A stretch of 64,000 nt of DNA, taken from positions 496,001-560,000 of the forward strand of contig CANKXO010000002.1 in NCBI GenBank assembly GCA_947487765.1, in the 5' to 3' direction. Numbering within the stretch: position 1 is the first letter of the stretch; each line of letters begins with the position of its first letter. Shown one piece after another: positions 42,850-52,618 of this stretch. The position numbers and the translations under genes were made by a program. This DNA comes from an uncultured Pseudomonadales bacterium. GTDB lineage: Bacteria; Pseudomonadota; Gammaproteobacteria; Pseudomonadales; Cellvibrionaceae. The notes beneath the pieces are model-generated. The model ran no database searches and was not told where the DNA came from. It saw only the letters and a list, made by a program, of their open reading frames with translations.

Positions 42850-43176
42850 TTTTTCAGTTAATGGTATAGAATAACAGAATGGAGCCTGTGCATAACTATT
42901 GTAGATAACAATTTAACGCGAAATGTAGCGGAGAGTTTTACTGGGAACTTAATTGGTCTTTAATTGCACTTATATTGACTATGGTTATTTGGTTCATACA
43001 CAAAGATAAGTGATAAATAAGCAGATAAATTATCTAACAGCCCAATAATAATTATAGGCACACCAGATTTTTAGTTTTACGACAATTGATAACAACACCA
43101 ACATGCCTGTCTTTACGTATAGATAATACGCTTAAACGGGATGTTCCATATTTAAAATACCAGCACTGAGGATACT
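42850..43176. other. Divergent promoter region lptF/pepA
   Basis: 327 bases without a gene. The region should hold promoters for both directions. TTGACT at 42973-42978 could be a -35 element, but no convincing -10 lies at the right distance. GAGG just before pepA is its ribosome site. Confidence 0.5.
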
Positions 43177-44664
43177 ATGACTAACCGGGCTATTAAATTC
43201 TCCGCCAAAACCATTGACCTGATTTCACTTAAGACAGATTGCGTTGTCGTTGCGGCTTATACTGGCGCAACACTTTCTGATGAGGCAAAACAGTTACAAA
43301 AGCTCAGCGGTATTAATATTAAAAGCCTCTACGACAAAGGAGAATTCGAAGGAAAAAGCGCCCAGCAATTTACCCTGTACCAACCTACCAAGGGTATAGC
43401 TAAAGCCATAATTCTCGGCTTTGGCAATAAAGGTAAAATAAAGCCTGCTGATTTTCGTAAAACCATCAATAGCATTGCTCAATCGCTCAGCAAAAACTCG
43501 GTAAAACAGACCACTTTATTAGTTGATGCTATAGCGGTTGATGGGTGGGCAACCACAGAGAAGGCTCGCCATTGTGCCCAAACACTGTCTAATGCAGCCT
43601 ACTCATTTACACGCTGCAAAAGCAAAAAAACAGCAAAATCAACGACACTCACAGTTGTTTACGGCACCGATACCACAGCAAAAGCCAAAAAAGGCCTCAA
43701 TATCGGGCAAGCTATCGGTGACGGTATGAATGTCGCTCGCGAACTGGGTAATTTACCCGGCAATATTTGTACACCCTCTTATTTAGCTGGCGAAGCTCGC
43801 ACCTTAGCGCGCAAGCATAAATCATTAACCACCCAGATTCTTTCAGAAAAACAAATGAAAGCGTTGGGGATGGGGTCTTTACTATCGGTTTCTGCGGGCA
43901 GCCATGAGCCAGCCCAATTAATTATTATGGAATATAAAGGTGCCGCTAAAAGTGTTAAACCTCATGCCTTGGTCGGCAAAGGAATTACTTTTGATACCGG
44001 CGGTATCAGCCTAAAGCCCGGCGCGGCAATGGATGAGATGAAGTTTGATATGTGTGGTGCTGCCAGTGTATTCGGCACAATGAACGCTCTATTGGCTCTT
44101 CAACCCAAAATGAATGTGGTTGCTATCGTCGCTGCTGCTGAAAATATGCCCGGTAGTAAAGCGACTAAGCCAGGGGATATTGTTACATCGATGTCAGGTC
44201 AAACTATTGAAGTGTTGAATACAGATGCCGAAGGCCGTTTAGTACTTTGTGATGCCTTAAGCTATGCCGAGCGCTATAATCCACAGTCTGTTATTGATAT
44301 CGCCACACTTACTGGCGCTTGTGTTATTGCGCTAGGAAAACACGCCTCTGGCCTATTCAGTAATGACGATGATTTTGCTCAAACCTTGTTAGAAGCAGGG
44401 GTAGAAAGTGGCGACCGTGCTTGGCAAATGCCCTTATGGGATGATTATCAACCACAGTTGGACAGCAATTTTGCGGATATTGCCAATATTGGCGGCCGCG
44501 ATGGTGGCAGCATTACAGCGGCTTGCTTCTTATCTCGCTTTACTAAAAGCTATAAGTGGGCACATTTGGATATTGCCGGTACTGCTTGGCATTCAGGCGC
44601 GAAAAAAGGCGCAACAGGCCGTCCCGTGCCACTTTTAACCGAATATTTAATCAATAAGGCCTGA
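43177..44664 (+). CDS. pepA: Leucyl aminopeptidase (M17)
   Basis: 495 residues. Cytosolic hexameric zinc/manganese aminopeptidase releasing N-terminal residues. The M17 signature NTDAEGRL is complete, the first metal segment is ALVGKGITFDTGGISLKPG then MDEMKFDMCGAA, and the bicarbonate/lysine region DALSYAERYNPQS follows. In E. coli it also binds DNA. Ribosome site GAGG 6 bases upstream of the ATG. Followed by holC in the conserved order pepA-holC-x-valS. Confidence 0.97.
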   Translation: MTNRAIKFSAKTIDLISLKTDCVVVAAYTGATLSDEAKQLQKLSGINIKSLYDKGEFEGKSAQQFTLYQPTKGIAKAIILGFGNKGKIKPADFRKTINSIAQSLSKNSVKQTTLLVDAIAVDGWATTEKARHCAQTLSNAAYSFTRCKSKKTAKSTTLTVVYGTDTTAKAKKGLNIGQAIGDGMNVARELGNLPGNICTPSYLAGEARTLARKHKSLTTQILSEKQMKALGMGSLLSVSAGSHEPAQLIIMEYKGAAKSVKPHALVGKGITFDTGGISLKPGAAMDEMKFDMCGAASVFGTMNALLALQPKMNVVAIVAAAENMPGSKATKPGDIVTSMSGQTIEVLNTDAEGRLVLCDALSYAERYNPQSVIDIATLTGACVIALGKHASGLFSNDDDFAQTLLEAGVESGDRAWQMPLWDDYQPQLDSNFADIANIGGRDGGSITAACFLSRFTKSYKWAHLDIAGTAWHSGAKKGATGRPVPLLTEYLINKA

Positions 44665-44674
44665 ATACGTACCA

Positions 44675-45100
44675 ATGACCCGTGTTGATTTTTACGTATT
44701 ACAGCAAGATTCAGCGATAGCTCGTTTGCACTATGCGTGCCGACTAACGGAAAAAGCGATGAATCATGGCCACCATATTGTGATTGCAGTTGATGATGAA
44801 GCTCAAGCTATCTCCCTAAGTGAGTATTTATGGTCGTTTAAACCCGAGAGTTTTCTCCCTCATCAGCTACAATATAAAGAAGGCCCTGCGCCTATTGTGC
44901 TGGTGTGGGACGAAGATAAGGATCAGTATCACGATATTTTGATCAATTTGAGCAGCAAAATCCCTGATTGGTTTAGTCGCTTTCAGCGAGTGATGGAGGT
45001 AGTTGTTCAAGAGACAGAATGCTTGGCACTGACTCGGTCACATTTTCAATTTTACCGTGACAGAGGATATCCGCTAAAATCTCATACTGTGCAAGGATAA
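44675..45100 (+). CDS. holC: DNA polymerase III subunit chi
   Basis: 141 residues. Chi links the clamp loader to single-stranded DNA-binding protein. MTRVDFYVLQQDSAIARLHY then ACRLTEKAMNHGHHIVIAVD and LSEYLWSFKPESFLPHQ are typical. Its place between pepA and valS is conserved in gammaproteobacteria. 10 bases follow the pepA stop. Confidence 0.92.
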   Translation: MTRVDFYVLQQDSAIARLHYACRLTEKAMNHGHHIVIAVDDEAQAISLSEYLWSFKPESFLPHQLQYKEGPAPIVLVWDEDKDQYHDILINLSSKIPDWFSRFQRVMEVVVQETECLALTRSHFQFYRDRGYPLKSHTVQG

Positions 45101-45112
45101 TATGGCAAGCAT

Positions 45113-46051
45113 ATGACTCAAAAAGCTGACCGGAAGCGTAAAGAACAGCAAGCGATATTGAGCGAGCTGGAATCAATTAAAGATCTGTTGGATGAAGATG
45201 AGCTAAATCAGAACGATATGCCCATTGATAGTGATATCGATGGGGTTCTTGATGGGGAGCAAGAGGAACTGCTGATCCATGATGACCTCATTACGGATGA
45301 AGATGAGCGACTGGTTGATCAAGATGTATTAGAGGCGAAAGCACAGGGCCGCATTGATATCCCACTGTTACAGGAAATGGTGGATGATGAAGATATATCG
45401 GAAGCAACAAATCTTGAATTAGAGCCCAGCTTTACCCACCATACGCCACCCGAAGAGGCTGGCGATAACCCAACGACAGAACTTGTTGATGAAGCTGCAC
45501 CTCAAAAAGATCAGATAAAATTATCACCTGGCGCACTCCCTGGCCAACAATCCCTATTTAGCGAACAAACACCCCCAGCTAGCACTGACACTCATAATTC
45601 ACCTTCTAGCCCTAATTCTACTGCTGCCTCTAAATCTGCATCGATAGAGGTTAAACCTGGCACTACTGAAAAAGTACAGACTTCCGATAGGCCATCAACA
45701 CAAGCACTTAAAAACAACCCGATACTTTCGCCTCCCAAAAAGACAAGTGGTGAAAACCCATTTTTACCTAAACATATTCGGGATCGTTTAAGTGGGACGT
45801 CTGACCTGCCAGCCTATGACAATCCTTACAATGCGGCTACGCTGAATACAAAGGTCAGCCCTACTACATTTCAGGTAACGTCGAACCCTGAACAAGATTC
45901 TACCCAAAGCTTTACACAAAATAGTGTGCAGAATCAGAGCGAGCACGATCTAATTATTGATTCATTAGTTGCCCAATATCTCCCTGAAATCGAAGCGAAG
46001 CTACGCCAAAAACTAAAAGAGGCCATTACCTCTACAAAAACTAAACATTAG
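45113..46051 (+). CDS. Hypothetical acidic, low-complexity protein next to holC
   Basis: 312 residues. N-terminal coiled helix (MTQKADRKRKEQQAILSELE), a strongly acidic segment (residues ~20-110), then a Ser/Pro/Thr/Asn-rich low-complexity middle, NPFLPKHIRDRLSG, and a C-terminal helix LVAQYLPEIEAKLRQKLKEA. Proteins of this type lie between holC and valS in Pseudomonas and relatives; their role is unknown. It starts 12 bases after holC and is likely cotranscribed. Ends 5 bases before the convergent gene that opens the inserted segment. Confidence 0.82.
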   Translation: MTQKADRKRKEQQAILSELESIKDLLDEDELNQNDMPIDSDIDGVLDGEQEELLIHDDLITDEDERLVDQDVLEAKAQGRIDIPLLQEMVDDEDISEATNLELEPSFTHHTPPEEAGDNPTTELVDEAAPQKDQIKLSPGALPGQQSLFSEQTPPASTDTHNSPSSPNSTAASKSASIEVKPGTTEKVQTSDRPSTQALKNNPILSPPKKTSGENPFLPKHIRDRLSGTSDLPAYDNPYNAATLNTKVSPTTFQVTSNPEQDSTQSFTQNSVQNQSEHDLIIDSLVAQYLPEIEAKLRQKLKEAITSTKTKH

Positions 46052-46056
46052 TTACT

Positions 46057-46794
46057 TTATTTATAACGGTCATATACCCTGTTAAAAAAACCTTCCTCTC
46101 GCATAGTTTGAAGAATATTATTCAATTTGTTAATCACAACATTTGGCGTACTTTTATTAAAGGCAACATACATTTGCGCCTTACGTACTGTATAAACTTC
46201 TTTTAAGTTCGTTACCCCATACTGCTTTGCCAAGTAAGGTCCATATAAATTTCCTGAGACCCATAGATCTATACGATTGCGCTGCAACTTTAAGGCATTG
46301 AGGTGGTCACGAGGTACAAGCTCTATAGGTATTTTCGCCTCACGCATTAAGCCCTCGCCGGCTGAGCCTTGATACGCACCCACAGAGTATTTTTTTGCCG
46401 CATTAATATCATTAAGAATGATATTGCGATCTTGCATAGTAAAAAGAACGTAGTTGTTATCTGCTATCGGCCCTACCCATTTAAAAACGTCTTCGCGAGC
46501 CTCCGTTCGTGTTGTTGAAAAAACACCAGTATACACCTCTGTTTCTGCCAGCCGATAAGCACGTTTCCACGGCAGCAACTCCAGTTCATGTCGATAGCCT
46601 GAGCGTCGAATCATTTCTAGTACGATTTCTGCCGAAGCACCACCTATACCTGATTCACCACTATCGTTAAGCGACAAATCAATATTATAGGGAGGGTAGT
46701 GCTCCGTTTTTAAATAAATAACTTGCGCTTGAACTGAACAAGGTGCTAACAGCAAAGCCGTTAAAAGATAAATTATATTATAAAAATTATTCAT
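46057..46794 (-). CDS. Family-3 substrate-binding protein (orphan, exported)
   Basis: 245 residues. Signal peptide (about 23 residues, cleavage near VQA-QV). Mature part: TEHYPPYNIDLSLNDSGESG, IGGASAEIVLEMIRRSGY then LLPWKRAYRLAETEVYTGVF, and KKYSVGAYQGSAGEGLM. No permease genes lie next to it; the ABC operon downstream has its own, different type of binding protein. It resembles the polar amino-acid type and possible sensor-like binding proteins. Part of the segment between holC block and valS. Confidence 0.87.
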   Translation of the reverse strand: MNNFYNIIYLLTALLLAPCSVQAQVIYLKTEHYPPYNIDLSLNDSGESGIGGASAEIVLEMIRRSGYRHELELLPWKRAYRLAETEVYTGVFSTTRTEAREDVFKWVGPIADNNYVLFTMQDRNIILNDINAAKKYSVGAYQGSAGEGLMREAKIPIELVPRDHLNALKLQRNRIDLWVSGNLYGPYLAKQYGVTNLKEVYTVRKAQMYVAFNKSTPNVVINKLNNILQTMREEGFFNRVYDRYK

Positions 46795-47226
46795 AGCATT
46801 TTTATTTTGTTTATTAGAATTATTTTTTACATCAACAATGGAAATAAAAAATCACAAAATAAAAAGTAACTGCTATGGAATTTTTTATAGAGTCGACAAT
46901 AAAAATTGGGATGGATTCTATACAAGCTGGCAGGGATGTCTACATAAAAACCGATTTAAATATCAAATAAAAACTCACTATAACCAAAGCTATAATTACT
47001 ACGGCAATATAGCTATCATAATGGCGTTTTAAAAAAAAACATTATTTTAATTATAGATACAATCAAGATTAGGCCATTATTGTTTTTTTATAAAATTTAA
47101 ACTCATTTTTTCATTAAAAACCTTTTGTATATCATATTACCGCTTTAAATTAAGATTAAATATAAAAAATCTTATAACCTTTAAGAAATACAAAATTAAT
47201 AATAGAAAAACTATTTAATATAATTA
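46795..47226. other. Very A+T-rich gap
   Basis: 432 bases, mostly A/T runs. A 64-codon frame (46838-47032) is composed of A/T-rich codons with no ribosome site and is judged chance. No terminator or operator was recognised. It separates the binding-protein gene (reading right to left, so its promoter is here) from the end of the oligopeptide operon. Confidence 0.5.
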
Positions 47227-48957
47227 TTATGTAGTAGTTATGTGGCTATCTACAGAGTCACAAGTTACAGGTGCGCTGGGAATAAGCTTCAATAATGTTC
47301 GTGTATACTCATGTTTTGGAGAGTTAAATAGCTCTGCTGTCTCAGTTAATTCAAGCAGGTGCCCCTGCTTCATAACCGCTACGCGATCGCACATTTGGCG
47401 AATCACTGGTAAATCATGGCTGATAAATATCATTGTTAGGCCAAGAACTTCCTGTAAATCTTTCAATATATTTAGAATTTGAGCCTGAATAGACACATCT
47501 AGCGCGGATGTTGGCTCGTCACAAATTAACAAACGAGGTTCGGTTGCTAATGCACGCGCAATAGAAATACGTTGTCGTTGCCCACCTGAGAACTCGTGCG
47601 GAAATTTAAGCCCTGCGGCCGTATCCAATCCAATATGCTCTAGTAACTTATTAACGCGCAAGAAAGCTTCTTTTTTATTCGCCAAACCATAAAGCAGGAT
47701 CGGCTCTGCAATGATATCCCGGACTCGCATTCGAGGGTTCATCGATGAATAAGGATCTTGAAATATCATTTGCGTGCAGCGACGATAATGATTCAATCGA
47801 ACTTTAGGAATGGTCCCTGTGACAGATTCTCCTTCAAATGCTATGTTCCCACTAGTAGGCTCATAAAGACGCGTAATCATGCGAGCAACCGTTGACTTAC
47901 CTGACCCACTTTCTCCAACAATGCCGAAAACCTCCCCTCGTTTAACGTCAAAACTCACATCATTGACAGCTTTAATGATTTTCGAGGCACCTGAAAACAA
48001 TGAGCCTGCCGTCTTAAAATGCATATTAAGTTTATTCACACTCAGGATATTTTGACTCTCGCCTTTGACGATTTTAACTGAACTAGCTTTCCAATCATCA
48101 AGCAGGTCTGAAAAATTGCTTTGTACGTCATCTTCTATCCAAGAAGCATGTGGAAAGCGCTTCAGTTTTCTGTCTGCTCTTGGCACAGCACTTAATAAAC
48201 TTTGAGTGTAGCCATGTTGAGGATCCTTAAGAATTGTCTGTGTATCGCCTGTTTCGACAACTTGACCTTGGTAAAGCACGGTCACTTTATCAGTGGTTTG
48301 AGCGATCACTCCCATATCGTGGGTAACCAGAATAACCCCGAGATTGTGACTTTTGGTGAGACGCTTAATGAGTTGTAATATTTGAGCCTGAACGGAAACA
48401 TCCAGCGCTGTTGTCGGTTCATCAGCAATAAGTAATTTAGGCTCGCTACAAAGTGCGAGAGCAATGACAACCCGTTGACGCATGCCGCCAGAAAATTGAT
48501 GCGGATAATAATGGGCTCTCTGCTCTGGATCCGGAATATCCACTTCCCTCAATAACTGTAAACAACGTTCCCAAGCTTCTTTCCTTGAAAATTTTAAATG
48601 ATAAATTATAGTTTCAGTGAGTTGCTCAGCTACTGTTAGCAATGGATTCAGAGAAGTCAATGGGTCTTGGAAAATCATCCCAATAGAACGCCCCCGAAGT
48701 GCACGCAAGGATTTTTCTGAATGCTCATCAATTCGCTGACCATCAAAAATAATTTCACCTGCCGTAATATGGCCTGGATTTTCCAATAGCCCTACAATAG
48801 CTGACCCCACTGTAGACTTTCCAGCCCCCGACTCACCGACTAGGCCGTGAATAGTTCCTGCATCGACATTAAGAGAAATCTGATTTAGTGCAATGAACAC
48901 TCCGTGACGAGATGGGTATTCGACTTGAAGATTGTTAATGCGGATTAAAGATGACAT
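47227..48957 (-). CDS. Oligopeptide-type ABC transporter, two fused ATPase domains
   Basis: 576 residues with two complete ABC cassettes in one chain, as in GsiA or DppDF fusions. First: Walker A GESGAGKST, signature FSGGMRQRVVIALAL, LLIADEPTTALDVS. Second: GESGSGKST, FSGGQRQRISIARAL, LLICDEPTSALDVS. Each half ends in an oligopeptide-binding-type tail (NSPKHEYTRTLLKLIPSAP). Fusions of this kind serve dipeptide or glutathione importers. Last gene of the operon binding protein - permease - permease - ATPase. Start ATG is 9 bases after the permease gene. Confidence 0.93.
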   Translation of the reverse strand: MSSLIRINNLQVEYPSRHGVFIALNQISLNVDAGTIHGLVGESGAGKSTVGSAIVGLLENPGHITAGEIIFDGQRIDEHSEKSLRALRGRSIGMIFQDPLTSLNPLLTVAEQLTETIIYHLKFSRKEAWERCLQLLREVDIPDPEQRAHYYPHQFSGGMRQRVVIALALCSEPKLLIADEPTTALDVSVQAQILQLIKRLTKSHNLGVILVTHDMGVIAQTTDKVTVLYQGQVVETGDTQTILKDPQHGYTQSLLSAVPRADRKLKRFPHASWIEDDVQSNFSDLLDDWKASSVKIVKGESQNILSVNKLNMHFKTAGSLFSGASKIIKAVNDVSFDVKRGEVFGIVGESGSGKSTVARMITRLYEPTSGNIAFEGESVTGTIPKVRLNHYRRCTQMIFQDPYSSMNPRMRVRDIIAEPILLYGLANKKEAFLRVNKLLEHIGLDTAAGLKFPHEFSGGQRQRISIARALATEPRLLICDEPTSALDVSIQAQILNILKDLQEVLGLTMIFISHDLPVIRQMCDRVAVMKQGHLLELTETAELFNSPKHEYTRTLLKLIPSAPVTCDSVDSHITTT

Positions 48958-48966
48958 AACAGCTTC

Positions 48967-49890
48967 CTACTTTAACTGTGGGTTTAGCGCATCGCGCAGC
49001 CAGTCACCCAAGAGATTAAATGACAACACTAGCAATACTAATGTGATACCGGGAAAGAAGGTAATCCACCACTCACCAGACATTAAATAATCACCACCAA
49101 CACGAATTAGAGTGCCGAGTGAAGGCTGTGTCTGTGGCATGCCGATGCCTAGAAAAGATAAAGTAGCCTCAGTGATAATAGCCACGGCTATACTAATAGT
49201 GGCAATAACAAGTATCGGGCTAGACACGTTAGGCAGCAGATGACGTAGCAGGATCATTAAAGTTGGCACACCCATAGTTCGAGCAGCCTGTACATATTCT
49301 TTTTGTTTTTCAACTAATGCGGCACCTCTGACTGCACGCGCAAACTGCACCCACTCCGACAGCCCGATGGCCAAAATCAGCACATAGATAGCGACCATCT
49401 CCATTTGCGAATTCCCCAGTACAGCTTTAACAATTCCGTTAACCAACAATGCAACCAGAATAGCGGGGAAACTTAATTGTATATCAGCGACCCTCATCAA
49501 TAGATTATCAAGCCAACCACCACTATAGGCAGCCAATAAACCAAGTGAGGTCCCCAATACAATTGCAAAAACAACAGCGGCCAAACCAACACCTAGAGAT
49601 GTTCGCATTCCGTATAAAATGGTAGAAAGAATATCTCGTCCTTGATTATCAGTGCCGAGTAGATAAAAGAAGCCATCTTCATCAGTACTCAGAGGAGGCA
49701 GATTTGCTGCCCATAAACTCAATGTTGATTCATCAAAAGGATTATAGGGAGCTAACCATGGCGCAAAAATAGATGAAAGAATTAGCAACATGCAAAGTGT
49801 TGCTGAAATAATGATTAATGGCGAACGTTTAAATGAATACCAGAGATCGCTATCGATCATTGCAACTACTTTTATTTTTATAGCGTTCAT
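48967..49890 (-). CDS. Oligopeptide ABC transporter permease, DppC/OppC type
   Basis: 307 residues from the ATG at 49890, supported by GAGGTG 5 bases upstream; the frame from 49938 would overlap the upstream permease. Six membrane helices, N-terminal LIIISATLCMLLILSSIFAP then YNPFDESTL, the periplasmic LLGTDNQGRDILSTILYG segment typical of DppC/OppC, and the EAA loop region EYVQAARTMGVPTLMILLRH. Pairs with the DppB-type permease. Confidence 0.93.
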   Translation of the reverse strand: MNAIKIKVVAMIDSDLWYSFKRSPLIIISATLCMLLILSSIFAPWLAPYNPFDESTLSLWAANLPPLSTDEDGFFYLLGTDNQGRDILSTILYGMRTSLGVGLAAVVFAIVLGTSLGLLAAYSGGWLDNLLMRVADIQLSFPAILVALLVNGIVKAVLGNSQMEMVAIYVLILAIGLSEWVQFARAVRGAALVEKQKEYVQAARTMGVPTLMILLRHLLPNVSSPILVIATISIAVAIITEATLSFLGIGMPQTQPSLGTLIRVGGDYLMSGEWWITFFPGITLVLLVLSFNLLGDWLRDALNPQLK

Positions 49891-49897
49891 AAACACC

Positions 49898-50863
49898 TCA
49901 ATGAACTCGTAAACGTGGGTCAATAAACGCATAAGCAATATCTACTAACAGATTCAAGATAACAAAAAAGGCGCCCACAAAAATTAAATAAGCTGACATC
50001 ACTGGAATATCGACAAACTCAATTGATTGAATAAACATTTGCCCTAGCCCCGGCCAGTTAAAAACAGTTTCAGTGATAATTGAAAATGCAACGACAGAAC
50101 CTAGCTGTAAGCCAATGATGGTTATAACAGGGACTAATGAATTTTTTAATCCATGACGATATTGCACAATGCGATCAGGTAAGCCTCTAGCCTTAGCAAA
50201 CTTTATGTAGTCGGTACGCATGACCTCTATCATTTCTGCACGAACCATACGTGTAATTAACGTCATTTGATAAATACACAAAGTCAGCGCTGGCAAAATA
50301 ATATAACTCCATCCCTTCACTGTGAGTAAACTTGTTGTCCACCAACCCAACTCCACTAAACCACCCCGACCTTGAGACGGGAACCAACCCAAAACAACGG
50401 AGAAAAGATAGATTAATAGCAGCCCCGTCAGAAAAGTAGGAATGGATATACCCATTAGCGAGCCGACTAAGAATTGTTTGGATAGCCAGCTTTTAGGATG
50501 CAAGGCACTATATATACCCATAGGTATTCCTAAAAGAATGGAGAGCATCCCTGAAATAAAACTGAGCTCTAGTGTTGCAGGCAAACGCTCTTTCATTTGC
50601 TCGATAACAGATGTACGAGTGCGGTAGGACGTTCCAAACTCACCTTGTGCAATATTAGAAACAAACTTGAGATATTGCATTGCTACTGGCTCATCCAAAC
50701 CCAGCTGCTGCCGTATTTGTTCCTTTTCTTCTTCGGTTGCACTATCGCCCACCATGTTGTTAACTGGATCACCAAGAAAGCGAAATATACAAAATGCTAC
50801 AAAAGCAACGACCAGCATAACAACAATACCTTGTACGATACGCTGCAAAAGAAATTTCAACAT
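49898..50863 (-). CDS. Oligopeptide ABC transporter permease, DppB/OppB type
   Basis: 321 residues, six membrane helices. N-terminus MLKFLLQRIVQGIVVMLVVA and the LGLDEPVAMQYLKFVSNIAQ segment, GEFGTSYRTRTSV, and the EAA-like loop DYIKFAKARGLPDRIVQYRH are typical of DppB/OppB. Its stop lies 7 bases before the DppC-type start. Upstream binding protein gene is 59 bases away. Confidence 0.94.
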   Translation of the reverse strand: MLKFLLQRIVQGIVVMLVVAFVAFCIFRFLGDPVNNMVGDSATEEEKEQIRQQLGLDEPVAMQYLKFVSNIAQGEFGTSYRTRTSVIEQMKERLPATLELSFISGMLSILLGIPMGIYSALHPKSWLSKQFLVGSLMGISIPTFLTGLLLIYLFSVVLGWFPSQGRGGLVELGWWTTSLLTVKGWSYIILPALTLCIYQMTLITRMVRAEMIEVMRTDYIKFAKARGLPDRIVQYRHGLKNSLVPVITIIGLQLGSVVAFSIITETVFNWPGLGQMFIQSIEFVDIPVMSAYLIFVGAFFVILNLLVDIAYAFIDPRLRVH

Positions 50864-50922
50864 AGTGATTCCAAACTATTTCTAATAGCGCTAGAGTATT
50901 CTCGATACCCTAGCAATTATTT

Positions 50923-52503
50923 TTAGCGAACGACTTTAACAAGCTTAAATAAGGGCTCGTTCGATGCTCGAATGGGGATATCAAACTTAGATGATACGAC
51001 CCAATTAATTACCTGATGATGCAAGGGGAGATAGGTAATATTATCTCTAACTTTCTCCCAAACCTGTGCAATCATATGATCGCGTTTATTCATATCCAAC
51101 TCTTTTTGAATATCCTTAATCAATTGGTCGACTTCAGGATCTGAATAATTTGCATGGTTCCATGTGCCAATATCTTTGCTTCTGCTATGTAACAAGTAAC
51201 GAAACACATATTCAGAATCGAGAGTAGCTACTCCCCATCCTAATAAATAAAAGTCAGATTCTGAATTGGTAACAGACTTAAAGAAAATAGATTTTGGCTG
51301 AGCGTTCAAGGTAGCTTTTATACCGATACGTGAAAGCATTGATACTACAGCCTGACAAATATCTTCATCATTAATGTAACGATTATTAGGGCAATCTAGA
51401 CGCAATGTAAATCCGTCAGGGTAGCCTGCTTCTGCCAATAAACTTTTAGCTTGCTTGCGATCATAAGGTAAGCGTTCATCCAAAGATTTGGTATAGCCCT
51501 TTACGCCTGGTGCTGTAATCATACCTGCCGGCACAGATAGACCTCTCATAATTTTTTGCTGAATGGCTGTTACATCAAGAGCCATGTACATAGCTTTGCG
51601 TACACGAATATCAGACAATGGATTTTTACCTAAACTAGGATTCGATCGCAATACTTTAGAGCCTTGATCCATACCCAAAAAAATGGTGCGTATTTGAGGG
51701 ATTGAAACGACATTTAGAGAATCATCTTTTTTAAGTCGTTGCAAATCTTGAATGGGGGGATCTAATACAAAATCCAGCTCGCCTGACACCAATGCTGCAA
51801 TTCTTGTTGGCGCTGACTTAATTGGCGTGTGTATCACTTTATCCAGAGCAATATCTCCACCCCAATACGTCGGATTTTTTTTGAGTATAGTTTTTAAATC
51901 TGGCTTACGTTCGACAAGTTGAAAAGGGCCTGTACCATTAGTGTGGCGTACAGCATAGGTCTCTTCGCTACTGCCATAATTTTGAGGAACCGCCACGTTA
52001 TGTTTTTCAGACCAACCTTTGTCCATCATGAAAACAAACGTCAAGTAACTGGGCAAAATTGGGTCTGGCTCTTTGGTTTTTATACGAATAGTATGGTCAT
52101 TGACGATAGTAATATTGTCGATAGTCGCAACATAGTTTTTAAAATCAGAAGATGGGGCTGCAGCACGCTTGATAGAAAACTTGACGTCTTCTGCTGTAAA
52201 ATCAGCGCCATCATGAAACTTAACTCCCTTTCTCAAAGAAAACTCCCACTCAGTATCATTAATGGCTTTCCACTGTTCTGCCAAGCCCGGTTCCATTTGT
52301 AAATTAACATCACGCATCACTAACGTTTCGTAAATTTGCCGGTTCATATTAATAGTTGGTGTTTCATTCTGCGCATGTGGGTCCATCGTTAATGCATCAC
52401 CCGCTGAAGACCAACGCAGTACTTGTTCGGCTATGGAATAATTACTGATTGCCAAGATTAGAATGATTATGCATCCTTTGATGAAAGAGCGTAGCTTTAT
52501 CAT
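50923..52503 (-). CDS. Oligopeptide ABC transporter substrate-binding protein (family 5)
   Basis: 526 residues from the ATG at 52503, with AAGGG 8 bases upstream; a further in-frame start at 52539 has none. Signal peptide (about 22 residues, cleavage near SIA-EQ). Family-5 features: WSSAGDALTMDPHAQNETPT, ETLVMRDVNLQMEPGLAEQW, FSLRKGVKFHDGADFTAEDV and DIRVRKAMYMALDV. Binds peptides or similar ligands for the downstream permeases. First gene of the operon. Confidence 0.94.
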   Translation of the reverse strand: MIKLRSFIKGCIIILILAISNYSIAEQVLRWSSAGDALTMDPHAQNETPTINMNRQIYETLVMRDVNLQMEPGLAEQWKAINDTEWEFSLRKGVKFHDGADFTAEDVKFSIKRAAAPSSDFKNYVATIDNITIVNDHTIRIKTKEPDPILPSYLTFVFMMDKGWSEKHNVAVPQNYGSSEETYAVRHTNGTGPFQLVERKPDLKTILKKNPTYWGGDIALDKVIHTPIKSAPTRIAALVSGELDFVLDPPIQDLQRLKKDDSLNVVSIPQIRTIFLGMDQGSKVLRSNPSLGKNPLSDIRVRKAMYMALDVTAIQQKIMRGLSVPAGMITAPGVKGYTKSLDERLPYDRKQAKSLLAEAGYPDGFTLRLDCPNNRYINDEDICQAVVSMLSRIGIKATLNAQPKSIFFKSVTNSESDFYLLGWGVATLDSEYVFRYLLHSRSKDIGTWNHANYSDPEVDQLIKDIQKELDMNKRDHMIAQVWEKVRDNITYLPLHHQVINWVVSSKFDIPIRASNEPLFKLVKVVR

Positions 52504-52618
52504 TTTATTACCCTTCTTATTTGAGAGAGAATTGATCAATACATATGTAAATTCGATCTAGTCTCATTGTTAATTAACAATTAAATATAGAGTGGCAGCA
52601 ACTAATTACGCTGCTGCT

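Noticed and set aside
43294-43482. Minus-strand frame inside pepA
   Set aside because: Overlaps a conserved enzyme gene and shows no domain.
46838-47032. 64-codon frame in the A+T-rich gap
   Set aside because: Sequence is mostly Asn/Lys/Tyr/Ile from A/T codons and there is no ribosome site.
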